64,000 nt of DNA from Devosia sp. Lineage in GTDB: Bacteria > Pseudomonadota > Alphaproteobacteria > Rhizobiales > Devosiaceae. Where the stretch lies: positions 27,959-91,958 of the forward strand of contig NZ_JAFKHE010000029.1 of the NCBI RefSeq assembly GCF_017307495.1, given 5' to 3'. Each line of letters begins with the position of its first letter. Within the stretch, counting starts at the first letter, position 1. The notes beneath the pieces are model-generated. The model was not told the DNA's origin. It worked only from the letters and a program-made list of their open reading frames with translations, and did not search any database. Positions 26,107-34,480 of this stretch are shown here, in pieces. The position numbers and the translations under genes are program-made.

Positions 26107-27602
26107 GATTGATCTGCTATCGCGAACCGGCATCCTTGACGGATCGGGGCGTGCGTCCTCTCCGATGGTGGCGCGCCGCACTGGTGACAGTCGGCTCTAC
26201 CTCGTTGACCGCCTGTGTCGTCGGCCCTGACTATCACGGGCCACCTTCCGTTTACACGGGGAGCGGCTGGACCCTGACGGCGGCAGGAGCGTCCGCGCCC
26301 GCCGACCTTACCCGCTGGTGGTCAACGCTGGGCGACCCAGAACTGGAGAGACTGGTCGACACTGCACTGGCGCAGAATCTGGATATCCGTCAGGCCTCCG
26401 CGAGGATCGACGAAGCGCGGGCACTGCGCGACCGGGCTGCTGGTCAACAACTGCCCTCTGTTTCCGCAGGCGCCAGCGTGAACCGCCGCCGGCAAAGCGA
26501 AAATGGCCCGCTGCCCGTTGGTTCCATTCCGGGGCTCGATGCGTCGCAGACAATCTATGATGCCGGCTTCGATGCTGCCTGGGAGCTTGACCTGTTTGGC
26601 GCCAATCACCGGACGCTGGAAGGCGCGAGCGCGCGGTTGCAGGAGGCCGAAGCCGAGGCACAGGGCGTACGTATGCGGATCGCGGCGGAGGTCGCTCGCA
26701 CATGGTTCGAGGCGACTGGCGCCAGGGAAGAATTGCTTACGCAGCAGGCGACGGTCGCGACGTTGCAACAGACGCTGGACCTCATGCGCAGCCGTGCCGC
26801 TCTCGGCGATGTTTCCCGCGCCGATGTGGATGCAGCCCATGAGCGGTGGGCTGCGGCTAATGCCATGCTACCGGGCATTGAGGCGCGTCAGCGCGGAGCA
26901 GTACTCGGTCTTGGTGTCCTGCTCGGCGCACCCCCGGAACGGGAACTGAAGCTGCTCAACACCGCCGCGCCTGCGCGCGTCCTGCCAGCACTGCCCGTAG
27001 GGGAACGCGCCGACATCTTGCGTCGCCGCCCCGATGTTCTGGCCGCTGAACGGCGACTCGCTGCCAGCACCGCCGATATCGGCGTTGCTACCGCAGAGCT
27101 GTTTCCCAAGCTGTCCATTGGTGCCGGTGGCGGATTCCAGGCGCTCAATCCGGGCGACTGGTTCGATTCGTCCAGCACGCGCCTCTCCATTGTGCCGCTC
27201 ATCTCGTGGCGATTGTTCGACGGCGGCCGTGTGCGCGCAGAGATACGTGCCCGGGAAGCTTCTCAACGGCAGACCGCGCTGGGTTATGAACAGGCTGTGC
27301 TGGCGGCACTGGGAGATGCAGAGCGTGCCTTGGGCGATTACAATGCAGCTCTTGATACATTGACACGTCGTCAAGCGGCACTGGATTCCTCGCGCCGTAG
27401 CTTTGGTCATGCTCAAGCGCGCTTTGCCGCCGGCGATATCATGCGAATTGAGTTGCTTGCGGCCCAGCGCCTTCTGCACGAGGCCGAAACTGTAAATCTG
27501 CGCGCGCAGACGGCAGCTGCTGTGCAACTGGTAGCGCTGTACAAAGCGATCGGAGGTGGCTGGGGGGCGTCCGAAGCAACCTCATCCACTCCCATTTCAT
27601 GA
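26103..27602 (+). CDS. Outer-membrane efflux lipoprotein (NodT/OprM family)
   Basis: From the ATG overlapping the permease stop the protein has 499 residues. The lipobox SLTACVVGPDY (cysteine near residue 38) and two OEP repeats (WWSTLGDPELERLVDTAL; DILRRRPDVLAAERRLA) identify a TolC-like factor of the NodT class. It completes a tripartite pump with the adaptor and ABC proteins. A longer upstream reading exists but lies inside the permease gene. Confidence 0.92.
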   Translation: MRLICYREPASLTDRGVRPLRWWRAALVTVGSTSLTACVVGPDYHGPPSVYTGSGWTLTAAGASAPADLTRWWSTLGDPELERLVDTALAQNLDIRQASARIDEARALRDRAAGQQLPSVSAGASVNRRRQSENGPLPVGSIPGLDASQTIYDAGFDAAWELDLFGANHRTLEGASARLQEAEAEAQGVRMRIAAEVARTWFEATGAREELLTQQATVATLQQTLDLMRSRAALGDVSRADVDAAHERWAAANAMLPGIEARQRGAVLGLGVLLGAPPERELKLLNTAAPARVLPALPVGERADILRRRPDVLAAERRLAASTADIGVATAELFPKLSIGAGGGFQALNPGDWFDSSSTRLSIVPLISWRLFDGGRVRAEIRAREASQRQTALGYEQAVLAALGDAERALGDYNAALDTLTRRQAALDSSRRSFGHAQARFAAGDIMRIELLAAQRLLHEAETVNLRAQTAAAVQLVALYKAIGGGWGASEATSSTPIS

Positions 27603-27651
27603 CAGGATCGGCGATCGATTTTTGAACAGCGCTGTTTTCTTCGCGATCATT
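27603..27651. terminator. Possible terminator after the efflux operon
   Basis: The stretch after the stop has GATCG-GC-GATCGATTTTT and then AACAGCGCTGTT followed by TTCTT. Both are short symmetrical elements next to T-runs. The stems are short, so this is only a candidate. Confidence 0.3.
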
Positions 27652-28143
27652 CTACGGTCTTATTTGTCGTTGCTTTTGGTGTGGCATCTCCTTCCCGGCA
27701 TAATCGGAATTATTTGATCTCAAATCAGTTTCTACAACTGACGAAGTTGAACAAGCATTGCGCGCAACCAATGCGGCAATGCTCACGATGCACCAAAATG
27801 CGGTCCGCACGCTCATAGCAATGAGAGTTCGCATTTCGTATGCGCCGCCTCGGAATATCCACACACCAAAGCCAGCAAAGACAATGACTGTGGCAACAGC
27901 AACAGCGACCGCGAATGCAGGCGCCCATCTGCTTCGCAAAATCAAACCGATCCCGGTGATGATGTATGCAAATCCAGCAAGAAAATTAAAATACAAGACG
28001 AATGGTACAATTTTCTCCCGAGATTCGGGTATCCCGTGAAGACCGAGAATAGCGTTTCCACCGGAAACGACCGTGGCTATTCCAAATAGAATTGCCGCTA
28101 CACCGCAGGCTTTTATAGTCACATTTAGTCTATATTCAGACAT
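27652..28143 (-). CDS. Small polytopic membrane protein, unknown function
   Basis: Starting at MSEYRLNVTIK (28143) it has 163 residues and four hydrophobic segments (ACGVAAILFGIATVVSGG, VLYFNFLAGFAYIITGIGLI, APAFAVAVAVATVIVFAGFG, FWCIVSIAALVARN). No catalytic motif is visible and I do not recognise a named family. The DNA is visibly richer in A/T than the flanking operons, which suggests separate acquisition. A longer in-frame start at 28296 exists but has no membrane or signal features. Confidence 0.68.
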   Translation of the reverse strand: MSEYRLNVTIKACGVAAILFGIATVVSGGNAILGLHGIPESREKIVPFVLYFNFLAGFAYIITGIGLILRSRWAPAFAVAVAVATVIVFAGFGVWIFRGGAYEMRTLIAMSVRTAFWCIVSIAALVARNACSTSSVVETDLRSNNSDYAGKEMPHQKQRQIRP

Positions 28144-28177
28144 CGACCTCGTCCCATTCGCTCTTGTGAAGCGTAGC

Positions 28178-28567
28178 CTATCGTTCCAATTTGAATATCC
28201 GCTCGCCAGATCTCGTGCCGATATATCCATTATTGGATCGCACCAATTCCACGCACCGCTCGGGGAGCAGGAGGCCGGGTTTGAGGCATAGGCCATCTGG
28301 CGTCGGTCTCCATGTCGGAGACAATTCCATGGGCCCGCCGGTCATCTTGCCTTTGCCGTTTTCAAAAAGGACAAGAGTGGTAACGCGGCCATCTTCCGTG
28401 GTCATCTTCCAGGGACGCCCGTCTGCAACATAGTGGGCAATTGCCGTCTGCTCTGCCCTTACAGGGGAAATCGAATGCCCCATCGCAAATATTACGAACA
28501 CTGAGAATGGTAATACAAAGTGCTTTGCCGGACTGCTTTTGCGATCATTATTCAGGAGATTTTTCAT
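28178..28567 (-). CDS. Small exported protein, unknown function
   Basis: The 129-residue protein has a basic N-terminus, a hydrophobic stretch (FVLPFSVFVIFAMGHSI) and a probable cleavage after PVRA, so it should be exported. The mature part has VADGRPWKMTTEDGRVTTLVLF, which looks like a small beta domain, and two cysteines (residues ~94 and 105). It lies 34 bases upstream of the membrane protein on the same strand; the two may be co-transcribed. I do not recognise the family. Confidence 0.62.
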   Translation of the reverse strand: MKNLLNNDRKSSPAKHFVLPFSVFVIFAMGHSISPVRAEQTAIAHYVADGRPWKMTTEDGRVTTLVLFENGKGKMTGGPMELSPTWRPTPDGLCLKPGLLLPERCVELVRSNNGYIGTRSGERIFKLER

Positions 28568-28814
28568 TTATATCCACCCCGAATCTGCGGAGATCCATCG
28601 TCAACATGGCGCCACTTACACTCACACCGACCCAAGATTCCTCGGGAGATTGATCAACGTTTCTTTGGGTAACTCCCGGCCGGTTGGCGACAGCCTCGGT
28701 CGTGAGGTCCGCGGAAACTTGTGTCGCGGCAAGGTCAACGACGGTTTGGACCGTCGCTTTACGTCGGCCATCCGGGCAAGGTGAGCTTGCCAAACAAACC
28801 ACATGCACCTTCAT
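28548..28814 (-). pseudogene. Relic of a third tetR gene (helix-turn-helix part only)
   Basis: The reading from ATG 28814 contains DGRRKATVQTVVDLAATQ and LTTEAVANRPGVTQ. These align directly to DERRAATVEAMVDLAAEQ and ITTTAIAQRMGLTQ in the TetR at 20,387 and to its paralogue at 29,012. Similarity stops just after the helix-turn-helix and the frame ends about 45 codons later. The ligand domain is missing. An operator-like palindrome at 28,820-28,833 lies just upstream, as in the intact copies. Confidence 0.75.
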
Positions 28815-28819
28815 TAGCA

Positions 28820-28833
28820 AGTAACTTATTACT
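28820..28833. promoter_or_regulatory. Probable TetR operator, copy 2 (tetR relic)
   Basis: Read on the - strand this is AGTAAT-AA-GTTACT, preceded by TAGAT as at copies 1 and 4. A consensus TTGACA lies upstream (complement of 28853-28858). It is retained although the regulator it served is broken. Confidence 0.62.
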
Positions 28834-29011
28834 ATCTAATGGCGCCGTGATTTGTCAAGTGCGCCCCAGTCCGGAGCGGGAAAGTTCTCGTGGCCTGGCC
28901 TTCTATGGCAGTAGCAAAGAGAGGATCAGCGGCAGCCCGAGGCCGGAGGCAAGAGGTGTTGCCGAGTGAAGGTTGGCGCTGGCACGCCCTAACCATGGAA
29001 GCGAAGAGCTT
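28834..29011. other. Gap between tetR relic and second tetR
   Basis: About 180 bases with no supported gene. Apart from the promoter of the relic at its left end I see nothing recognisable. Confidence 0.4.
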
Positions 29012-29635
29012 TCATCGCGCAGTTTCAATGCCACGGCGATAGATGGCATACACGGCCGGGGCATCATGGCGAATCCGACTTACCTTGCCGGCCAACAGTG
29101 ACTGCATGACCAATCCCTGAATCGTGCCGATGAACAACACGGCCGCGGCATCCACGTTCAGTCCCGCACTCAACTCGCCTTGCGCCTTACCCACTTCCAT
29201 CAGGCGGCGCAGCCGCTGTTCGTACTGACGGATCAAGGTCTGGACCATTCGCTTCGGAAGAGTCTCGCCCGGTCGTTGCAGCTCTCCGAACAGCATTCTT
29301 GGCACGCCCGGGTGTCTTGCCACGAAGTCGATATGCGCCATGAACATGGCTTCGAGGGCCGCCGCAGGGGCCGCCGCGCCTTCGGCCGCCTTGTCCACGC
29401 GGGCCAGTAGGCGTTCACTGACCCAGGACAGGGTTGCTTCCAGGATCGCGTCCTTGGTGGGGAAGTGGCGAAACAGGGCACCCTGCGTCAAGCCCATTCG
29501 ATCCGCAATTGCGGTGGTCGTGATCTCGGCCGGGTTTTGCTCTGCTGCCAGATCCACAACGGCCTGTACGGTGGCGGCTCGCCGTTCTTCGGCACGTAGG
29601 TATTGAGGGCGTTCGTTCACTGTTCGGATCTCCAC
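29012..29635 (-). CDS. TetR-family regulator, divergent from phaC
   Basis: The 207-residue protein has the helix-turn-helix ITTTAIADRMGLTQGALFRHF (about residues 36-56). It is nearly collinear with the TetR at 20,387; both contain VPRMLFGELQRPGETLPKR and a matching LFIGT(V/I)QGLV segment. It is divergent from the polyhydroxyalkanoate operon and has an operator-like palindrome in front of it and another at phaC. Likely role: repressor of itself and of phaC. The ligand is unknown. Confidence 0.9.
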   Translation of the reverse strand: MEIRTVNERPQYLRAEERRAATVQAVVDLAAEQNPAEITTTAIADRMGLTQGALFRHFPTKDAILEATLSWVSERLLARVDKAAEGAAAPAAALEAMFMAHIDFVARHPGVPRMLFGELQRPGETLPKRMVQTLIRQYEQRLRRLMEVGKAQGELSAGLNVDAAAVLFIGTIQGLVMQSLLAGKVSRIRHDAPAVYAIYRRGIETAR

Positions 29636-29642
29636 GTAGTGA

Positions 29643-29656
29643 GTGATGTATTACTT
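29643..29656. promoter_or_regulatory. Probable TetR operator, copy 3 (second tetR)
   Basis: AGTGAT-GT-ATTACT (+ strand) is an imperfect palindrome 8 bases upstream of the tetR start on the - strand. It differs from copy 1 by one base in one arm plus the centre. Confidence 0.6.
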
Positions 29657-29899
29657 TTATAGTCGTCAAACCTCTTCCCCGAAAGAGGGTCAATCTGACG
29701 ATTCGGGACAGAATGAGCGTGATCGTAACCGCAGTTAACGGTGGTCTGGTTCAGCTTGGCTTGGTGCGTTGCGACGCCAATTTGTGTGGGGTCGCTGAGA
29801 GCGACTCGGCGGCGTCAGCCAGAAACCCGCGCGGGCCGATGCCCCAGAAGAACTGTCGTCGGCGACGTGAGTTGCATATTCGCTTAAAGAGGGTTAGAT

Positions 29900-29913
29900 A
29901 GTAAAATGTCACT
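29900..29913. promoter_or_regulatory. Probable TetR operator, copy 4 (phaC)
   Basis: AGTAAA-AT-GTCACT, preceded by TAGAT exactly as at copy 1, overlaps the -10 region of the phaC promoter. The arms are imperfect. The following CACTCACTA is shared (ATCACTCACTA) with copy 3 read on its own gene's strand. Confidence 0.6.
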
Positions 29914-29932
29914 CACTAAAATGAGGCTGACA

Positions 29933-31693
29933 ATGACTACTGTTGCCATGATTGACAAGCCCGCGCCGGCATCATCTGAAAACACGCCGCCCGATGCCTT
30001 GGATGCGGTTGCGAACGCCTGGCGGGCGCGCAGCACTGGCGGGTTGTCGCCGGCGGCGGGCTTGTTGGCGTGGTACGATTGGGCCCTGCACCTGAGTCTT
30101 TCACCGGGCAAGCAGCGCAACCTTCTGGAAAAGGGGCTGCACAAGCAGCAGCGACTCGCGCGTTATGCAGTACGAGCGGCAAGCGCACGCAACTGCCCGA
30201 CTTGCATTGAGCCGCTGGAGCAGGATCGGCGGTTCGCCGATCCTGCTTGGCAGCGATGGCCCTTCAACGTCATTCACCAGAGCTTCTTGCTGCAGCAGCA
30301 GTGGTGGCATAATGCCACCACTGGCGTGCGCGGCGTGTCCCGCCATCACGAGAGATTGGTCACTTTCGCCGGGCGGCAGTGGCTGGACATGTGGTCGCCT
30401 GCGAATTTCATCTGGACCAACCCTGAGGTACTGCGCGCCATTACGGACAGCGGTGGCGCCAATCTGTGGCGCGGTGCAATGAACTTCCTCGACGATGCGC
30501 GGCGTCTTGCGCTGAATGGTGCGCCAGCAGGGGTCGAAGGGTTCGAGGTTGGCAAGGACGTGGCGGTCACGCCAGGAAAGGTGGTGTACCGCAACCACCT
30601 GATCGAGTTGATTCAATACACACCCACGACGCCCGATGTGCATGCCGAGCCGATCCTGATCGTGCCGTCCTGGATCATGAAGTACTACATCCTCGACCTG
30701 TCGCCGCACAACTCGATGGTGAAGTATCTGGTCGGCCAAGGACATACGGTTTTCATTATTTCATGGAGGAACCCGACCGCAGCTGATCGTGACCTCAGCC
30801 TGGACGACTATCGGCGATTGGGGGTCATGGACGCATTGGATGCGGTTACGGCCATTGTCCCCGAGCGTAAGGTGCAAGCGGTCGGCTATTGCCTGGGCGG
30901 TACCTTGTTGGCGATCGCTGCTGCTACGATGGCGCGCGATGGTGACGAACGTCTGCAAAGTTTGACGCTGCTGGCGTCTGAGACCGACTTTCGTGAATCT
31001 GGCGAGATCGCGCTTTTCATCGACGAGAGCCAACTGGCGTGGCTCGAGGCCGGCATGTGGGACAAGGGCTATCTTGACGGCAGGCAGATGGCTGGCGCGT
31101 TCCAGATGCTCAATTCGCGTGACCTGATCTGGTCGCGACAGGTTCGCGAATACCTGTTGGGTGAGCGGCAAGTCTTCAACGATCTGATGGCCTGGAATGC
31201 CGACGTGACCCGCATGCCGTATCGCATGCACAGCGAGTACCTGCGGCAACTGTATCTGTGCAATGATCTGGCAGAGGGACGCTATCAGGTCGGCGGGAGG
31301 CCGGTGGCGCTCGCCGACATCGACGTGCCCATGTTCATCGTCGGCACAGTGCGTGATCACGTCGCGCCTTGGCCCTCTGTGTACAAGATGCACCTGCTCA
31401 GTGATGCGGAGTTGACCTTCGTGCTCACCAGCGGTGGGCACAACGCCGGCGTGGTCAGCGAGCCGGGGCATCCCCGGCGCAGCTTCCAGATTGCCACCCG
31501 TGCCGCCGGCAAGCGCTACGTCGATCCGCAGATGTGGCGCGCCGAGACGCCTTTGCAGGAGGGTTCCTGGTGGTCGGCCTGGCAGCAGTGGTTGGCGCAA
31601 CGCTCGGCCGGGCGCGTAGCGCCGCCTGCCATGGGCGGCAGCACGTACACACCACTTGGCGACGCGCCCGGGGCATACGTGGCAATGACGTGA
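29933..31693 (+). CDS. phaC: Class I polyhydroxyalkanoate synthase
   Basis: From ATG 29933 it has 586 residues; an ATG at 29906 is inside the operator and is less likely. It has a PhaC N-terminal domain and an alpha/beta hydrolase domain with the lipase-like box GYCLGG (nucleophile C320), a catalytic-Asp region (VPMFIVGTVRDHVAP) and histidine in SGGHNAGV. It polymerises 3-hydroxyacyl-CoA into storage polyester. It is the first gene of the cassette with phasin and phaB downstream. Confidence 0.94.
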   Translation: MTTVAMIDKPAPASSENTPPDALDAVANAWRARSTGGLSPAAGLLAWYDWALHLSLSPGKQRNLLEKGLHKQQRLARYAVRAASARNCPTCIEPLEQDRRFADPAWQRWPFNVIHQSFLLQQQWWHNATTGVRGVSRHHERLVTFAGRQWLDMWSPANFIWTNPEVLRAITDSGGANLWRGAMNFLDDARRLALNGAPAGVEGFEVGKDVAVTPGKVVYRNHLIELIQYTPTTPDVHAEPILIVPSWIMKYYILDLSPHNSMVKYLVGQGHTVFIISWRNPTAADRDLSLDDYRRLGVMDALDAVTAIVPERKVQAVGYCLGGTLLAIAAATMARDGDERLQSLTLLASETDFRESGEIALFIDESQLAWLEAGMWDKGYLDGRQMAGAFQMLNSRDLIWSRQVREYLLGERQVFNDLMAWNADVTRMPYRMHSEYLRQLYLCNDLAEGRYQVGGRPVALADIDVPMFIVGTVRDHVAPWPSVYKMHLLSDAELTFVLTSGGHNAGVVSEPGHPRRSFQIATRAAGKRYVDPQMWRAETPLQEGSWWSAWQQWLAQRSAGRVAPPAMGGSTYTPLGDAPGAYVAMT

Positions 31694-31802
31694 CATGACC
31701 ACCAGCGGCGGAGACAGAACTGCCGCGGTTTGATCGGGCCACCTCGCAAGGAAAGGCCCACACCTGCCCCCATGGGGCACAACGTGACCGTGGAGCACTG
31801 CA

Positions 31803-32246
31803 ATGAACAACGAACTGCCCATCCAACTCTACAAGGCCAATGCCGAGCTACAGCTACAGATCACCCGTTTGCTGCAAGAGAGCGGACATCGCTGGCTAGA
31901 AGCCATGCAACAGCTCAGCGCTGGTAGCGTAGAGGAGACCACCGCGCGCATCCAGAGTCTCCAGCAGGCGGCAGACTGGCAGACGCTCGCGACCCTGCCG
32001 TCCGAGGTGTTCCGGCGGCTGTATCAGGGCCGCGTTGGCGATGCCCAAGCACTTGCTGAAACCGCGGCCAAGAGCCAGTCCGCCTTTGTCGATGGCCTGC
32101 GCCAGGCGCTCACGATCTGGCAGGCGTCTGTCTCCGAGACAGTCGGTGCTAGTGGAGACGCTGCTTCCTTTGCGCATCTTTTTCAGCCATGGACACAGCC
32201 TTGGTCTGCACCAGCCGCCACGCCCCAGCGCAAGGCCGAAAAGTGA
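31803..32246 (+). CDS. Phasin-like granule protein
   Basis: The 147-residue, mostly helical protein has alternating hydrophobic and charged residues (IQLYKANAELQLQITRLLQE; AKSQSAFVDGLRQALTIWQ) and a Pro/Ala tail. This fits the phasin family that coats polyhydroxyalkanoate granules. It lies between phaC and phaB; a GTGGAG site precedes the ATG by 10 bases. Confidence 0.82.
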   Translation: MNNELPIQLYKANAELQLQITRLLQESGHRWLEAMQQLSAGSVEETTARIQSLQQAADWQTLATLPSEVFRRLYQGRVGDAQALAETAAKSQSAFVDGLRQALTIWQASVSETVGASGDAASFAHLFQPWTQPWSAPAATPQRKAEK

Positions 32247-32256
32247 GGAGGTCGCT

Positions 32257-33003
32257 ATGAGTACCTCTCAGCGAACGGCCCTGGTGACCGGAGGCAACCG
32301 GGGATTGGGCGCCGCTATCGCCCGTGCTCTGCACGATGCCGGCCACCGCGTGATCGTCACGCATACGCCGGGCAACACCACGATTGACCAGTGGCAGCAA
32401 GCGCAAGCAGCACAGAATTACACATTCGCCGCCTATGGGGTGGATGTGTCCGAATACGAATCGACGCAGGAACTGGCGCGGCGCATCCACGCCGATGGTC
32501 ATCGGGTCGACATTCTGGTGAACAACGCCGGCATCACCCGCGATGCCTCGCTGCGCAAGCTCGACAAGGCCGGCTGGGATGCCGTGCTGCGCACTAATCT
32601 AGACTCCCTGTTCAATGTCACCAAGCTGTTCATTGACTCGATGGTGGAACGAGGTTGGGGACGCATCGTGAACATTTCTTCGATCAATGGCAGCAAGGGC
32701 CAGTTTGGCCAGACCAATTACTCGGCGGCCAAAGCGGGCGCGCATGGATTCACCAAGGCGCTGGCGCAAGAGGTGGCGCGCAAGGGCGTGACGGTCAACA
32801 CCGTCTCGCCTGGCTACCTGGTCACCGAGATGGTGATGGCTGTGCACGAGGACGTGCGCCAGAAGATCATCGATGCGATTCCAGTTGGCCGCCTTGGTCA
32901 GCCGGATGAGATCGCGGCGCTGGTGGCATTTATCGCGAGTGATGCCGCTGCCTTCATGACCGGCAGCAACGTCGCCATGAACGGCGGTCAGCATATGTAC
33001 TAA
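32257..33003 (+). CDS. phaB: Acetoacetyl-CoA reductase (PhaB-like SDR)
   Basis: The 248-residue short-chain dehydrogenase has the TGGNRGLG cofactor motif (residues 11-18), NNAG (89-92), and the catalytic set with S142, Y155 and K159 (YSAAK). It would reduce acetoacetyl-CoA to 3-hydroxybutyryl-CoA for PhaC. The gene follows the phasin by 10 bases with a GAGGAGG ribosome-binding site. General SDR function is certain; the substrate is inferred from context and the close PhaB-like C-terminus (VAMNGGQHMY). Confidence 0.88.
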   Translation: MSTSQRTALVTGGNRGLGAAIARALHDAGHRVIVTHTPGNTTIDQWQQAQAAQNYTFAAYGVDVSEYESTQELARRIHADGHRVDILVNNAGITRDASLRKLDKAGWDAVLRTNLDSLFNVTKLFIDSMVERGWGRIVNISSINGSKGQFGQTNYSAAKAGAHGFTKALAQEVARKGVTVNTVSPGYLVTEMVMAVHEDVRQKIIDAIPVGRLGQPDEIAALVAFIASDAAAFMTGSNVAMNGGQHMY

Positions 33004-33052
33004 TGCGCGGGGGAGTAACGCTTTAACCGTAGAGCTGGCGCACCGGGAGCCT

Positions 33053-34480
33053 ATGTTCATCAACGCTGAGGTAGACTTGGATCAATCTCTACTTAGGAAT
33101 CGCACCTTCGACGACCTCGCGATCGGCGAGAGCGCTTCCCTCGTGCGTGTTGTTGGCCCCGACGACATCGATCTTTTCGCCACCGTGTCCGGCGACCTAA
33201 ATCCCGTTCATCTCGATCCCGTCTTCGCGTCGACCGATTTCTTCGGACATGTCGTCGCACACGGCATGTGGACTGGCGCGCTGGTCTCGGCCGTACTCGG
33301 CACGAAACTGCCAGGCCCCGGCACGATTTATCTCGAGCAAGACCTGCACTTCCGCAAACCGGTCTCCCCCGGCGACACGATCACCATCACCGTCACCGTC
33401 CGGGAGAAGCGGCCGGAAAAGCGCATCGTCGTACTCGATACCCGCGGCGCAAACCAGCACGGCGAGGAGGTGTTGAACGGCTCGGCGACCGTGATCGCTC
33501 CTGACCGCGCCATCGAATGGCCGCGCACGCAGCTTCCCGACGTTGCACTGGTACGGCGTGACCGATACGAGCATTTCGTCAACGAGGCTCGCACCCTGCC
33601 GGTGCTCAAGGCAGCGATTGTCCATCCTTGCTCGCCTGATGCCATACTTGCCGCGGTGGAGCTCCGCAACGAGGGTCTGCTCGAGCCGCTTCTCGTCGGG
33701 CCCGAGACCAAAATCAGAGCCGCTGCTGAGGAGGCCGGCGTCTCGCTTGATGGAATCCCGATCGAAGCCGTCGAGCACAGCCATGCGGCGGCCGCACGCG
33801 CCGTCGAGCTTGCCGCCGGCGGTCGCGTCGCCACGCTCATGAAGGGGAGTCTGCACACCGACGAACTGCTCGGAGCGGTTGTCGCCGAGAATTCCGGGCT
33901 GCGGACAGATCGTCGCGTCAGCCATGTCTATGCGATGAGCGTGCCCGCCTACTCGAAGCCGCTTGTCGTCACCGATGCGGCGATCAACATTCAGCCGACT
34001 CTCGATCACAAGCGCGACATCTGCCAGAATGCAGTCGACCTTCTGCACACGCTCGGCGTCGTCGAACCGCTCGTTGCCGTCCTTACTGCCGTCGAGACCG
34101 TCAATCCCCGTATGCCATCGACGCTCGACGCCGCCGCGCTCACTGTCATGGCGGCTCGTGGCCAGATCACGGGCGCACGTGTCGACGGGCCGCTCGCCTT
34201 CGACAACGCCATCAACTCCGACGCAGCGCGAACCAAGGGCATAATCTCGCCTGTCGCCGGTCAGGCGGATATTCTGCTCGTACCGGATCTTGAGGCCGGA
34301 AACATGCTGGCGAAACAACTGATCTATTTCGGCGGCGCGGACGCAGCCGGGCTCGTGCTCGGCGCCCGCGCGCCGATCATCCTGACGAGCCGGGCCGATT
34401 CCCTGCGCACCCGCATCGCCTCTGCTGCGCTCGCCAAGCTCGTCGCATTCCGCTGGTCGCGGGGAGCCAAACCCGCATGA
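33053..34480 (+). CDS. Bifunctional MaoC-like hydratase / phosphate acyltransferase
   Basis: The 475-residue protein has an N-terminal MaoC hydratase domain (about 15-140; NPVHLDPVFA, GHVVAHGMWTGAL). A C-terminal phosphate acetyl/butyryltransferase domain follows (about 180-470; PAYSKPLVVTDAAIN, GQADILLVPDLEAGNML). It would interconvert acyl-CoA and acyl-phosphate, with the hydratase acting on enoyl-CoA. It overlaps acetate kinase by 4 bases, which completes an acyl-phosphate to ATP route. Such fusions are often linked to phaC-phaB clusters. Confidence 0.88.
   Translation: MFINAEVDLDQSLLRNRTFDDLAIGESASLVRVVGPDDIDLFATVSGDLNPVHLDPVFASTDFFGHVVAHGMWTGALVSAVLGTKLPGPGTIYLEQDLHFRKPVSPGDTITITVTVREKRPEKRIVVLDTRGANQHGEEVLNGSATVIAPDRAIEWPRTQLPDVALVRRDRYEHFVNEARTLPVLKAAIVHPCSPDAILAAVELRNEGLLEPLLVGPETKIRAAAEEAGVSLDGIPIEAVEHSHAAAARAVELAAGGRVATLMKGSLHTDELLGAVVAENSGLRTDRRVSHVYAMSVPAYSKPLVVTDAAINIQPTLDHKRDICQNAVDLLHTLGVVEPLVAVLTAVETVNPRMPSTLDAAALTVMAARGQITGARVDGPLAFDNAINSDAARTKGIISPVAGQADILLVPDLEAGNMLAKQLIYFGGADAAGLVLGARAPIILTSRADSLRTRIASAALAKLVAFRWSRGAKPA

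Larger units (their letters stand above)
29636..29932. promoter_or_regulatory. Divergent tetR/phaC control region
   Basis: On the phaC side TTGCAT (29872-29877), a 17-bp spacer and TAGATA (29895-29900) form a promoter, overlapped by palindrome copy 4. On the tetR side (complement), TTTCGG-N17-TATAAA precedes palindrome copy 3. The remaining ~200 bases in the middle have no supported gene. The two promoters resemble that of the efflux tetR. Confidence 0.55.

Noticed and set aside
30761..31822. 353-residue open frame antisense to phaC
   Set aside because: Shadow of phaC; composition is that of reverse-strand GC-rich DNA.
33197..34318. 373-residue open frame antisense to the hydratase/acyltransferase gene
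   Set aside because: Shadow; the sense frame has unambiguous domains.
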